64,000 nucleotides of DNA from Russula earlei (Eukaryota > Basidiomycota > Agaricomycetes > Russulales > Russulaceae), in assembly GCA_025769875.1 (NCBI GenBank), contig JAGFNK010000085.1:83333-147332 (forward strand), read 5' to 3'. Positions 22,350-34,778 of the stretch are shown piece after piece (the first letter of the stretch is position 1; each line of letters starts with the position of its first letter). The notes under the pieces were generated by a model, which did not search any database, was not told the origin of the DNA, and saw only the letters and a program-made list of their open reading frames with translations. Position numbers and translations under genes: made by a program.

Positions 22350-24561
22350 ATGGACTCTTCTCAATCTCCTCAGGCGAGTTCTTCCAACGCCCTCCAACGT
22401 GGAAAAGCATGCTTGACCTGCAGGTGTGTCCTCTTGCTATTGCATTTTTGCACGGATGCCTCATGCAACATATCTTGACGCAGGCGTCGCAAGATGGTTA
22501 CAACACCCTCTTTATCGTGTAGCGCTCTCTCTAACGCATTCCTTCTCTGATTTAGAAATGCGACGGCATTCGCCCTGTGTGCGGCCCATGTGGTAGAGCC
22601 AATCGCCCAGATGACTGCGAGTACACAGATGGTCAAAACCGGACACGTACCCAAATGCTCGAAGACACCATCGCACAGCTCGAAACTCGTATACAAGAGT
22701 TAGAGCACCCCAATAGTACCCCTCCATTAGTGATCCTCCACGACCCTCACTCCGCTTTTTACCAAGCCCAACGGTCTGTTATCCCCACGCCCTCGGAAGA
22801 GCTATCACCATTGGTGATACTTTCATCAGCGGAGTTTCCGCATGCGTCGCACTCTTCCACCTCATCCAGCCCTCTCACCAGTGCGTTTTGTCACCCCTTC
22901 GCCGTCAGATCGATATTCAGATCCGATAGGTTCTGCAGTCCAAACACCTCGCTCTTCTTCCTCGATCGAATGGATTGCCCCTGATGATCCACCAGCTCAT
23001 GTTGTGCAAGAGCTGTAAGTGACAGTCATGAATTTAACAACCTCTCCATTCTCATTTGTGACAGTCTCGATGTATTCTTCAAGCACGCCCCTTCTCTGCA
23101 TTTCTTCCTTCACAGTGCTCGTTTCCAGCACTCTATGTCTCTCCCCCCAGGTAATCCAGGTCGCCCAATGCCAGCTCTTGTCAATGCGGTCTACCTTTGG
23201 GGGGTAATTTTAAGTCGTAACAACGATCTTCTCAAGCACGAATCCATTCTTGCGTCTTGCGTCGCTTCTCAGCTGGGAAGTGCGATTCCTATTACTCCAT
23301 CCCAACAGATTTTGCAGGTGATCCAAGCAAAGATTCTACTGATTGGTTACTGCTTTAGCATCGGTCATTTCCTTGCCGCCCGCCATGAAGGGAATTCTGC
23401 CGCATCCCTTGCCGTTGCGTGCGGATTACACAAGATCAGGACGGCTCAGCCCATGCCCGCTTTTACAAGTTTCATCGATCAAGTGGACTTCACCCTCCCA
23501 GAACCGCAAGATCAGATAGAAGAGGGCGAGCGCATCAACGCGTTTTGGGCCGTATTTTTTATGGATCGTTGCTTGGCGGTTGTACTCGGTCCTCCATTGG
23601 TGATTTCGGATACGGATGCACCTGGAGTGCAGATCGACACACCGTGGCCACTTGAGATGGAGACGTATGAGCGCGTGCGTACTCCTGGCGGCAACCACGT
23701 GTTGAATTATTCATGTCCTCCCAATTTTAGGGTCAGATATACCCGAATCTGCGTACGAGTGGGACGCTGCGTAGTTTCTTCAGTGGCATGAACAATGGGT
23801 GGCCTTGGGAGAACCACAATCCACTCACGCAGCTCAGCAAGGCTACAGCACTCTTCGAGCGTGCTACTCGCCTGGCAGCGACGTGGAGACCCGGTGTGCC
23901 CTTACTCTCTATGATACTGTGTACAAGTCACTGATGGCTGGAAAGAAATCCAGAACATTGGATTGTTTTATTCCGACTTCGTGGCGCTCGATCAACGCAT
24001 TGATGAGTTCAAATCACAGCTTATGCGCATCGATCCGGTCCCCAGTCTCCATGGCCCCCTGGTACACTTGGCGTGTTGTCTCGCCAATGGTGCCACCATC
24101 CAGTTGCACGCCACGTTTTCGTCCCAGAATACGGGTTCGCGGACGAAATGCCTGTCGGCCGCAATGGCGATCGTACGTGCGAATCACGCCACTCACATAC
24201 AGGACTTCACATACTGTAGTCCATTGCTCGGCGTAATTTTTTCCTTTCGTTTTTTCACGTGAACTAATCATGTCTGACGTACTCGCAGTCGCTCTGGTCT
24301 GCAGGTGGGCGTGTCATCATCAACGAAATTAAATCGCGGCGATCCTTTCACGCTGAACAATCCCCTTTGCCTCAACAGCGTGATACCGAACTGCACAACG
24401 CGCTGGAGCAAGTTCAGTCCCTGCTGGCAGGGCCTGCGCCACGATGCGCTGTGATGTGTTTGTCTTTCTGCCCTTTAGTCATGTCCCGTATACCTCACGC
24501 ACGCTCATTTTCGACAGCCTACTACCTGGGACGTCTCCAGCAGGAGAGCACAGGCATCTGA
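22350..24561 (+). CDS. Zn2Cys6 fungal-type transcription factor
   Basis: DNA-binding regulator with a Gal4-type binuclear zinc cluster and the fungal-specific middle homology domain. Exons: 22350-22423; a 13-bp micro-exon 22484-22496; 22556-22777; 22830-23014; 23065-23674; 23731 to about 23890; then about 23925-24240 and 24290-24561, the last junctions being approximate. The cluster CLTCRRRKMKCDG...CGPCGRANRPDDC supplies six Cys and is assembled across three exons. It is followed by a coiled-coil segment (TQMLEDTIAQLETRIQELE). Middle-domain hallmarks are FFKHAPSLHFFLHSARF, LPPGNPGRPMPALVNAVYLWG, SLAVACGLHKI, RINAFWAVFFMDRCLAV and FYSDFVALDQRIDEFKSQL. The C-terminus includes SLWSAGGRVIINEI. 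Intron donors include GTAAGT and GTGCGT. The target pathway cannot be deduced: neighbours are unrelated genes. Confidence 0.9.
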
Positions 24562-25503
24562 TTATTGTTGCCTTGCCAGAAAACCCCTTCGCCTAGAAAA
24601 CGTGGTGTTCTCCGCACATCTCGTGTGTTTCTCTTAACCCATGCAGCCATATGATCCGTCCCTAGTCATGTTCGCACATCTATCATGCATTAAGCTGTCA
24701 CCATGTAGCGCTCTTGGAGTCTCGCTTCGTCGTCGATCATGTATTTGGTAGTCTATAAAAAATGCTGACAGCATTTCGCTGGTTGAGCGAGCCACAAACG
24801 CGCAGATGTGAGTAAGCGTAAGATAGGGGCTATTAAGGAGGGTTTAGTGATCCTATATGTCCCAAGCTCTGGTCTATGACGTGAACTGAGTCATTAGAGT
24901 AGACGTGAATGAAAAAAAAAAAAAGAACCATATGAGTCGTCCTGACTCAGTTCACGGACGGCTCGTGCCGGTTCATGATTACGAGGCCTCGGGCATGCTG
25001 GTTTTGTACCAAAGTGGTGCGACGAATTTCAGCATTAAATCATGATCAGGCAGGTGCAAGACCTTCACGCTTTTAGTCTTCAGGCTTCTTTTATCTATGC
25101 CATCACAGTAAGCATTTTGCAATGTAATGAATGCAATTCATTTTTCAGAATCCGGCCAATCAGATTGCAGCATTTAGTGACTGAATTTGTAAAGCACCCA
25201 CAATGTTTTACAATCTCATTGTGTCCCATTTATTGTTTTTGGTGTTCTCCCTTTTTTTTTCTGTGTTAACGTAGTTGCTTTACACCACCAATGAGCGATT
25301 CGCTTTTCTGCTAGCGCCACCAGTTCGCCACGTCACGTGCGAATCAAACACGACCACGTGATGTACTGTGAACACGGCCTGGCAGTTTCAGTGGAGTGCT
25401 CATTAGAACTGGCATCAACACTGAGAATAATCTGTCGGTCGATACAGCCTTTAAAGGACTTGTAGCTTTTCAGAAGGTCTCGTTCTCTCTTCAATCTCCA
25501 GCG
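24562..25503. other. Intergenic region upstream of the NIMA-type kinase gene
   Basis: AT-richer than the flanking genes, with a poly-A run near 24910 and a poly-T run near 25255. It includes GCCACGTCACGTGCG near 25325, an E-box/CACGTG-type palindrome repeated as CCACGTGATG at about 25354. No gene is supported. Confidence 0.45.
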
Positions 25504-28347
25504 ATGTCCAGTATGCCTTCGTTTTTAGACTGCTATGAATCTCTCGAAATCATTGGGAATGGGTCGTTTGGAATTATTCGAAAGGTCAAGCGAAAGCAGG
25601 ACGGAGTCGTGAGTGCTTCTTTGGTGGACTTTTTTTAACAGTCCTTCACGCACTATAGATCCTAGCCCGGAAAGAGATTGATTTTGAACGAATGAACGAA
25701 CGCGATCGTAAACAAGTTGTCGCTGAGGTGTTCGTCTGCAGTTGTTTGTATTCGAGCAGTTATTGTCCTGACATACCGCTAGCAACATCCTAAAGGATCT
25801 CGACCATGCCCATATTGTGAAATACCACGACCGCTACGTGGACCGCGACGCCGGCACACTCTACATTCTGATGGAATATTGTGGAGGCGGGGATTTGTCT
25901 TCCGTCATCAAGCAAGCCCAGAAGTGTAACCGGCTAATACCAGAGGAGACTGTCTGGCACTACTTCATGCAAATCCTGTTGGCGTTGCATTATTGTCACC
26001 ACCCACACGGTAATTTACGGTCCGGTCCCGCTGATGATGGGGATGGCAAGGAACGAAGAGCTCCAATCCTGCACAGAGATTTAAAACCTGACAACGGTGC
26101 GTTCGGTGTGAGATGGCTTGCCCTTTCTGTTGACCATCTTGTGTCATAGTGTTCCTTGATGAGAACAGCTCGGTAAAACTTGGGGACTTTGGCTTATCCA
26201 AGGTACTAACGCAAGCAAGTCTCGCAAATACCTATGTTGGCGTATGTTGCTCTATGTTCAGCTTTGAACCATCTCGCTTTATGCCACAGTACAGACACCA
26301 TATTATATGTCACCAGAGCTAATGCAAGAAAAGGCGTACGACTCCAAATCAGATATCTGGTCGTTGGGATGCCTTATCTATGAGCTATGTGCACATAAGC
26401 CCCCCTTTCATGAAGCCAAGACTCATTCCGAGCTGAGCATGGCGATACGGTATGTGGCTTTACATACATGAGCGTTTAAAATGCTCAATGACGCGGAAGT
26501 AATGGCCGTATTCCGCCGTTACCTCGTGGATACAGTCAAGCGCTCTCCGCCGTGATTAAAGCCATGCTGAACCTGAATGTAAGTAAGCCAGCTGCTGTAT
26601 CTGCTGTCGTCAGTGACCTGAACATGAACAGCCCTCGATGCGTCCATCGGCAGCTCAATTACTTCAGCACGAGCGGCTTGAATTCGCCCATAAAGTTTTC
26701 GAAACACAAAAACAGCAAGTACTTGAATAATTTCTCAACAACTGGTACATTGACACCTTCGTAGACTCGAGAGTGTGAAGACTCACAAAGCGAATCTTAT
26801 TGACCGCGAGCGAGATCTTGTCGCGCGAGAGTCTGCTCTCGCTGCGCATGAAGCTGCGCAGAGCGCTGCTATCTCGCAGAGAGACATTGAAATAGCCGCC
26901 CTTCGGGCTCAGTTGGCTGAATTCGCTGCATCCGTCGCAAGTCAAGTACAACAGGCAGTCGCCAGACGCGAAGAAGAACTGCGTAGCGAAGCACTCGAAT
27001 ATGGGAAACTTGTAGAGTCGCGCTTCCAGCGGCGGCAAGAAGAAATTATGGAGGCTGTGCGTCTGCGCGAGACAGAATTGTTTGACGCGTGGCAGAGACG
27101 TGAGATCGAGATGCACGCAGCAGTTCAAGAAGAGGTCGAGGAGCGTTGGCGTGCAGAACAGGAGAAACTTCAGAGAATGAAAGAGGAAATTGGAGGGCAG
27201 GCGCGTACCATTGAAGAAACCCAGCAGAAGGGTGCGATTTTATTCGTGCCACCTGATTGAGAATCTCACATCCTGCATAGGACCGAAACGGGACAAGACC
27301 CCATTGGAAGAAGTGAAGAACATCCTCGCACCACTCACTCAGTTAGCCGATGACCCACAAAACACACCACGCTTGAAAATGATATCTCCGATGCTTAAAA
27401 CTGGTCCTTTGGAAGATCCAGCTGTTCGTATGGATTCGCCACTGTTTTCTCTTGCATCTGCCATGAAAGGCGTCATTCTCACCGCAACCGGCGAGCCCCT
27501 TGTGACGCCAATTCCTGTCAAGTTTTTTGAAGATATTCTTGTTGACTCGCCCAAGGCGAGCAACAGCCTGGGCTTTTCGGAGATATTTGACTTTGACAAG
27601 GTGAACGAAGAGGAGAGTGACCACAAGGATACTGGGGTGTCAGCGTCAACATCGCCCTCGAAGCGGAAGCCCCCCTGCGTTTCTGCCCAGACGCAAGCCC
27701 CTCCACCCCCACCTGCGTCGATATTGAGGCGTGCTCCATCAGCGCCGAAGTCCCCGTCGAAGCGCAAGTCAGTCGGCGCGTCGACGCAATCTATCGCTGC
27801 AATTGTTCCTTCACGGACTGCTCCCTCACCGTCTGCCCAGCGGACTACCCGTATCCGGCGTCCATCTATGTCTTCCAGGTCCCGGATGAAGCGAATTGAA
27901 GTACCAGGGGCAGATACCCCAGATCCGGAGGACGCAATGATAACAACAGCAAGCGCCGCCTCGTCCTCGTCGTCCTCGTCCTCGTCATCGTCATCACAGT
28001 CTTCGTCCAGCGGTACCCGAACCATCACTTCTGGAGATACTGCGCACTGCGTCCAGCGTCCAGCGCCAATGTACGACCTGCACGACGAGGAGAATCTTCC
28101 GAGCCCGTTCTTACGGCGTGTCGAACGGGAGCGAGGTGGGGGAGCGCCAGGGAGCGGAATGGGGACGATCATGCGCGTAAAACGACCGAGTGGTGCTAAT
28201 CTTTTGCGTGCGGCGGCTGCGGCAAATAGCGCGAAGGCCGCGGGGGTACTTATTGGCGGAAAGAGTGCGGGCGAGGGCACGACGACGCGGTCGTTGGTGG
28301 CGCGAAGGGCCGGGGAGGAAGCACGCAGGGCGCTGTTGCGGATGTGA
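25504..28347 (+). CDS. NIMA/Nek2-family mitotic serine/threonine protein kinase
   Basis: Cell-cycle kinase required for mitotic entry and spindle-pole function in fungi. Nine exons give 809 residues: 25504-25608, 25659-25729, 25783-26096, 26150-26241, 26295-26449, 26500-26578, 26632-26718, 26772-27231, 27281-28347. The catalytic domain (about residues 8-290) shows [21 protein letters not shown] with the ATP Lys, [40 protein letters not shown] and [14 protein letters not shown]. The insert after the alphaE helix ([23 protein letters not shown]) is typical of basidiomycete NIMA kinases. A coiled coil of about 150 residues rich in E, R, A and Q follows ([20 protein letters not shown]). Then comes a long basic, Pro/Ser-rich tail with a Ser run near 27958-28005 and repeated SPSKRK motifs. 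No break is visible. Confidence 0.94.
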
Positions 28348-29339
28348 CGCTTGGTTACGCATTGTTTATTGTTCGTCTCATACCCTTCTCTACGAGTCTT
28401 TCACAGGAGGAACGCATCGCTCTGCAACACGAAAATGTATCATCATGCACTTAACGGTAGAACGCATTCAGGTTGTCATTCTACGGTAACGAGGATGGGA
28501 TGGATCATTCGTATTGCACGGGAACGATGGACTTTTGTCACGGTCGAGTCGAGTATGACGGCACAAGTCCCCCGCGGACGATGTGGGCGCCTATAGTGCG
28601 CCTAATGACACGAGGCACGCCATCGCCTTAAGCCAAAAATTGCGAACAATTGTGACGGCGAGGCATTTAAGTTTATTCCCTCCGCCTTCGCGACAACGTC
28701 TGACGGAAGATGAAATGGCAAGTGCCCACAGGGAGATGGGGTTTTGGCGGAGGTCAGCTGGAAGGGGGGACATGGCCTCTTATCAGTATGAGTGATGCGG
28801 GGTGATTAATTAGACACGGATACTGTAGAGATGTTTATGGATATGGATCCATGTAGACGCGTGTGGATGCCCGCTTGTGTTGAGAATCAAGAATTAGGAT
28901 CAGGATCAGAAGGATCAGGAACGAGCGAGCGAGCCGAGGAGAAACAAAAGGGGAGAGAGAGCCTATTGTCCACTTGTTGCGTCCCAGCCGACTTCCCCGT
29001 TCGGGCCTGGGCCTTTGGCTCTCACCATCCTCAGCCTTTGGAGAAATCCTCGTTTCCTTTCCACCCTCACTCTTGTGTCCCATTTTTGCCTTCCAAGAGT
29101 GGCCTCTCTCTTGTGGCAGTCCACACATCCCATTTGTGGCCGTCCCCCCCGAACACCTGTCTGTGTCTGTCCTCCACCTCCCGCCGCAAAGGCCCGTTAC
29201 AAAATGGATTCAATTTCCATCATCGCCCCTCTTCTTCCAACAATAACCTTTCCTCTCAACCCCTGCGCCAACCACTCCGTCTTCAACCGTCATATCCATT
29301 CCATCTCTGCCGAACTCTGCTCCCCGGAATAGTATCGCC
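28348..29339. other. Intergenic region and promoter of the HMG-box gene
   Basis: About 1 kb. The last 300 bp on the plus strand are pyrimidine-rich (CCTTTCCTCTCAACCCC...), typical of basidiomycete core promoters before ATCGCCATGTC. Short frames here have no family resemblance. Confidence 0.5.
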
Positions 29340-30942
29340 ATGTCAGGTGTCGTGCGGAACAGAGCTGGCGCTGGCGCCCAGCCACCGAGACCACCCAATG
29401 CCTGGATCCTCTACCGTTCAGACAAACTCCAACAACTTCCCCCGCCCCCTCTCGGCCATTCCAAGCCGACTCAGGCCGAAGTCTCCAAGATCATCTCAGC
29501 CCACTGGAGGGCAGAGACCGAAGAAGTACGCGCCGAGTACGAACAACGCGCCGAGGTGGCCAAGGCGGAGCACGCGCGCTTGTATCCTAATTACCGCTTC
29601 GCACCCATGAAGAGGGCAGGATAGGGATCGCATTCGCGAGGAGAAGCGGCAAGCAAAGGAACAGGAACGTGCCGGCCGTCGCGCGCGTGCACGCGTCGCG
29701 CCGTACCCGCTCCCATCTACCGCGTCAAACTTCACGTCATCCACCCCGCTTGTCATCAAACAGGTCGTCCCCAGTGCTAAACATGGCCCCACACCCATCT
29801 CATTAGCGTTGCCGCCAACGTCCATGGCACTCCCCCCACAGCCGTGTGTCAGTGTGGCACCGTGCTACGGCCCGACGCGTATGTCCCCCGACGCGTTTCC
29901 CGATCTACAACTCTTTCCTGTCGATTCGCAAAGTTTACCGTCGCACGAATCGTCCCATCTTGGGGCGACTGTATCATCTGCAAGCACATCACCCATGGTG
30001 CCACTCAGCCCTATTCTCACCTCGCCACAGCCGCCCCCTCCAAAGGGTTGGGAACCTTCACCATCGGACTCTTCTACAACCTCCCTCGCTTCTCCCCAAG
30101 ATGCGTCGGTCCCATACTGGCCACAGACCCGTCCACCTCCAACCCAAGCACGAAAACAGGCATGTCCTTTGGACTTCTGCATTTCTCACTAGTATTCTTA
30201 ACGTTCTCCGTAGACTCGCGGCATTCGTTTCACAATGCCTTACTATGACAATCTCCATCTGTTTGATCCAAAAGCCATCGCACGGTCCAACGAACCCTGC
30301 CGCCTAACCGTCTTCCAGCTACAGGAACTTGCAAATGGTGGCGTCACTGCCCCGCCCCCTGGAAGCATCGACATTGGTATGGGGATGTACCCTTCTGGCA
30401 TGTCTGGGTCGACCGCGTTCGATTATCCGCTTCGTCTCCTTGGAGAAGACCCGGAGACGTTCATGTCGGACCCCACTGTTGAGCAACTCTTGGCGACCAT
30501 CAATACACTGGTAGGGTCTCATCCCCAGGAGAATGTTTCGCCATCATCAACGGATGTGGAAACAGTAGAACAGACGCAGGGATTTGATTTTGACGACTTT
30601 GTAAAGGACTTCGGGGTCACCACGTCACAAGAAGACACTGAGGGTGCGTCCACCGTGCAGATAATTGCCGAAGAACAAAGCAACACCACAGCGCTCTCCA
30701 TCCCAGAGAATAGCCCGGCGAGTTCCAGCACGCACTTGGAGGGCGTTATGAGCCCGATGCCATCGTTCTATGTCCCCACGCCATCCAGCGTTTCTCCCGA
30801 GTCAACTCCCCCTCCTTCGTCGAGTTCTCACTACATGCCATCCCGTGATGCGGCCAACTCCAGCAACCGCCGCGTCGGAGGTAGTTGGAAGGTTCCCTTC
30901 GCCGTTTCGCGACTCGCCTCTCCTATTCCCAGTTGCACCTGA
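29340..30942 (+). CDS. HMG-box (MATA-type) transcription factor, frame slipped after the box
   Basis: Sequence-specific minor-groove-binding regulator. The first frame starts MSGVVRNRAGAG and contains the HMG box RPPNAWILYRSDKLQQ...SKIISAHWRAE, then YEQRAEVAKAEHARLYPNYRF and APMKR. The box-to-tail connection expected by the family (a basic DRDRIREEKRQAKEQERAGRR stretch) follows only after dropping one G at 29619-29620; as written, the frame stops at TAG 29622-29624. Downstream, a Pro/Ser-rich middle (to about 30105 or 30170) is joined through an intron ending CCGTAG at 30213 to a final exon MPYYDNLHLFDPK...SPIPSCT, stop at 30940. The intron donor is ambiguous. The last 112 codons are duplicated at 39634-39975. 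It resembles Ste11/Mat-Mc-like regulators rather than a nuclear HMGB protein. No pheromone or receptor genes lie beside it. Confidence 0.85.
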
Positions 30943-32386
30943 TTCCAATCAATGCTTCAATTTGTCAACTCACCACAAACACGCCCTTATCCATATTCTC
31001 CACTCCTCATCTTGCACGCCATATGTATACAATAATCATCCTATCCATTTTTCTTCAATCTGCAGCTTTCGTCGTTATCTTCCTCGCTGTCGTATGCTTT
31101 CTCTCGCCCTCCCCCAATCATACACTCCTCTCACCAATATCCCTATCCTCCTACCTCCACGCACCGCGTGCTCTGGTGTCACCCTTCTGTGCATTTTATA
31201 GATCAGGGTTTGATGTCACCACTGGAACTTGGAGCAGCGCAAGATGTTTGTCGCGTCGTCCTGTCTGACTTGTCTACGTGTGTATCTCGGTCATCTACTC
31301 TGCGCTTTCTTCTGTCTGTACTTTTTCCATGGTGATCCTACTTTACTCCCTTCCAAATCGATTTTGGTCCCCCGCAGTTCCCCCCCGGAGAGGGATTCCG
31401 GGCCGTCGTCCATCATCCCTGTCGCTTGCACTGCTATCACGGACCCAACCCCATCACCCCCACTTTCTACACTGATGTTATACCTCATTATCCCTTTTCG
31501 TCAGACTTTCTATATTTTTTTGTATCATATTCTTCTGCGTCCTGTCGGTGCATCATTATCGTCAAACTCGAAATTTTATTTCTTGCATTGCTGATCGACC
31601 TTTGTCCATTCGCTATCGAAATATAACACCTATTCGCCTGAGAACGTGTCCCTCGTAAAGTAACTGGTGTTTCCCATGGGAGGTAGGTAAGGAAATGAAT
31701 GACTCGGGTCCTCTTCCGAGTCCGTGGGAACAGCTGCGGTTAACACATCCTTCCGAGAATGAACTGAAGCCCCGCCACCCGTGCAAGAACCCGATGCGTA
31801 AGGTCGCCAGTGCTTCGTCCCTCGTTTGGGTGGGCAGATTGATATTGATGTGTACGTCTCCCTGCGGTGCACGTAGGACTCGCCTTCCCGTATATAGGCA
31901 AGTCATCAGACGGGGACCCAAGATCGGCAGAGCCTTTTTAAGCGGGGTGGCTTGCCTGGAGTTTGCTGATGGGGATCACGCGTGTTCACAAGTTCATGAT
32001 CAGTCTGTGATGTGAGCCTCAGCGTTGGATTTGCGGAGTTGGACGTCCCTTTGACTCGGAGTTTGAAGTAGAACGGCTCGATCCGTTTAGCTCATCTACC
32101 CCCTCACTAATATGACCTCAGTTCTTCAAGTTGTTTGTGTATTCCTTTGAACTAGGACCTCCTATTATTAGTCAAGATCGACAAGTCGGAGACCGTTTAT
32201 GAGTTGAAAAAAGCCATTTTGCAAAAAACCTAATGCTTTGAAAGATATCGACGCCGACCGACTCGACCTCTATCTTGTCGATCTCCTTGATGACGAGCAC
32301 ATTGCGAAAACTGCTGAAGAAGCCACTGAGGGTCAACAGCCGCTGAAATCGTCTCGCTCACTTGCCAGAGTATTCGAGACGGTTAC
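30601..32386 (+). repeat. Segmental duplication, copy A (1.8 kb)
   Basis: From GTAAAGGACTTCGGGGTC within the HMG gene through its 3' flank and the Crinkler-like head to ...CGAGACGGTTAC, this segment matches 39634-41442 in direct orientation with high identity and small indels. Bases 30943-31630 are the pyrimidine-rich 3' flank of the HMG gene. Bases 31640-32111 (from GAGAACGTGTCCCTCG) are the upstream region of the Crinkler-like head. Frames in these flanks are not genes. Confidence 0.92.
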
Positions 32387-34778
32387 CTTAGTAGAGGAGA
32401 GGATCAGCATTGTCTTCAAGCTTCCGAAGAGTGAGTCCCCGCGGCTGATCATGAGCGTTGCTGATGACATTGATCCTCGCTTCCCATTTTCGTTCCAATT
32501 ACGACGTGTCAATTGATGACATTCTTGTGCGGTGACCATGTCATGTTGTAGAACCATCTGGTCTGGGCCGGCCACCAGTTGGTGAGTGCTTCATGTACTT
32601 CCTTTCTCCGGCTCAGCATGTGTGACCAGTATGCTGCCTAACAATGTAGAAACCGAAGAGTTGCGCAATTCGGACAATCTCCAAGTATACGAAAATATGT
32701 TCATCAAATTGGCGAAATGGGGAACCTTCCAGAGCTCTGATATTGGATCGAATGACATAGCTCAGGATTTGTTGAGACGTTTGAAAGAAAAGTGGACAGC
32801 AAGCCGATTGTAGCCGATGTACGCTGTCCCTTGTCTGCCAGCTTGTCAATTTGTCAATTTTGACTCGCCAATGTAGGCGTACTCGAAACTATTCCATCAT
32901 GAATCTTGGGATGAATATTTCCGGCCTCCGGAACTGGCCACCGAGGATGGGCCACCAGAGGAGTCGACCTCCGAGGGCCAATCTGATGAGAGAGAAAAAG
33001 CGCGCGAGGCCGGGATGATGGAGGTGGCGCACATTGTGTTTCTGCGTCACGAATGGGAACATCTTCGGTCCAACCCCCTACGTCCCTTCAAGGAATATGA
33101 CGCGAACAGTATGCTCTTCCACCAACTCGTCCTTTGCGCTCTAGATGTTGACAAAACCAATGTTACTTTGTACGTGCTCTCTTGAATTCCTCGTTCTATT
33201 GCGATTTATATCCCCTTCACAGAGGTCACAACTCATGGCCTTTCCATCTTGTCATGAGATATCAGAACCCTACAAACCCAAATGAGAATGGCCGTCTCCG
33301 CAAATTTCACCCTCGTAGTGATTGTATGATTACAAAGTCAAATCTTCCTCGGCTCATCGTAGAGGTCAATTCAGCATCAATGTCCGATCCTATTGATCGT
33401 ACCAGGCTGCTTTTGGAGGGGGCGGCTGTCGTCCGGCTCGCAAACCAATTCTTGAATCCGTTCAAAGAGAAGGAATCCTTCGTTCTCATTGCGATTTATA
33501 TCTGGCCCACAGGCATTGCATCTCAATATTTCATGTTTCAGAAGCAGAAGGACCACTCCGTAAGATGATCTTTATGAATAAGCCCGTCCGCAGGCTGAGC
33601 CATTATAGGTTTATTACAAAGAAAAGAGTTTTCACTTGAACACCCCGGTAGACCGCGCCAAGTTTATACGCGTGTTTTACAACGTTCTCCACGACAAGGA
33701 AGATATAAAAGACGCGCAAGGACACGTTGATGCACTCAACAAGGTGGTCCTCTGTCTGGAGTCATATTACAAGACCCGTAGGGGACGTGGGAGGAAACGC
33801 GCACGGACTGGGTGACAATGGTAATGCAAGGACTGGTGCTGGTGGCCGTGCTGGGGGCGCAAGTGCGACAGACTGCGCAGAGCTCGGGGTTCATGGCTAT
33901 AAAGTGATACCGGAGGTGAATTGTGCGGGCTGATGGTATTGAGTTAGAGCCACTGTTCGAGGTGTGATGACCGTTTCGACTTGACATGTGCTGCGCTGAC
34001 AGTCTGTCCTCAGATGCCTCCTCATATTCTCACCGTGTATCAGCCCTCAGATCCACGCACGGAGTTAATCGCGAAGAAAGCTCACGAGGAATCGAACGAG
34101 CTCGCGATCTTCAACCTCCTCATCAGCATGAAGCCGAAGTCAGATCACGTTATCTCGTTGCTCGACTCGTTTCAGACGCAGTCGGCAACGTGGCTCATTT
34201 TCCCTAAGTTGGTCTCTGTCACAGAATATGTCACCGCCGATCCCAAGCGACTATGTGGCAAAGTCGCTCAAGTCTGCCGGGGCCTCATCGAGGGCCTGGC
34301 GTATCTTCACGAGCACTGTATCGCTCACAGGGACATCAAGCCTGACAACCTCCTCGTCGACCAAGACTTTTGCGTGAAGATAATTGACTTCGACATCGCT
34401 ATACAAGTAAAGGGTGAGGACGAGGAGGTCGACGACGAATACGGGACGAAGCATTGGATGGCACCCGAGATTGGGAAGTCGATGCACAGTCCGATCAAGG
34501 CCGATCGATGGTCTTGTGGGCGTGTTATTCTTCATCTTCTTGACAAACTCAAAAAAGAGGACAAACACTTGAAGGCGATTGCAGGGAAGCTGAAGGCCCA
34601 TGACCCAAACCAGCGGCCATCGTTGCTTGAATGGCGCATGTGGTTCGCTCGGCCAATTTTGGACGTGGCCAATGTAGCTGCTGAGATGAAAGCAACGCGA
34701 CCTCGTCCAGACGCCATCGGAGAAAACGCGGAGCCCCGGCAGGCGAAGAAGCAGAGGCTCAGCGTTTGGTTGGAATGA
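32112..34778 (+). pseudogene. Crinkler-header / REase-fold / protein-kinase effector-like gene, decayed
   Basis: Domains in order: a ubiquitin-like Crinkler header (DIDADRLDLYLVDLLDDEH...LARVFETVT), a short PSGLGRPPV linker, an alpha-helical segment, a restriction-endonuclease-fold domain (FHPRSDCMI then LPRLIVEVNSASMSDP and RLLLEGAAVVRLAN), and a kinase with LAYLHEHCIAHRDIKPDN and IIDFDIAIQV (DFD in place of DFG), then KADRWSCGRVIL. Introns GTGAGT...TTGTAG, GTACGT...TTCACAG and GTAAGA...TTATAG separate the blocks. This architecture is a known basidiomycete class of secreted or intracellular conflict effectors (header plus toxin-like C-termini). Breaks: the header has single-base indels near 32125 and 32157 and a short deletion near 32228; the frame slips near 32795 and again near 33812. 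The kinase exon (34014-34778) is intact for 254 codons. I infer a pseudogene, or a gene with sequence errors. Confidence 0.75.

Noticed and set aside
23135..23791. Stand-alone ORF as a separate gene
   Set aside because: It is the main exon of the Zn2Cys6 factor; splice sites join it in phase to the zinc cluster.
27339..28280. 313-codon minus-strand ORF
   Set aside because: Antisense shadow of the last exon of the NIMA-type kinase, GC-rich and without domain signals.
29581..29618. 38-bp intron (GTATCC...GGGCAG) to explain the HMG frame break
   Set aside because: It would remove the conserved YPNYRFAPMKR end of the HMG box and is shorter than the introns of the other genes here.
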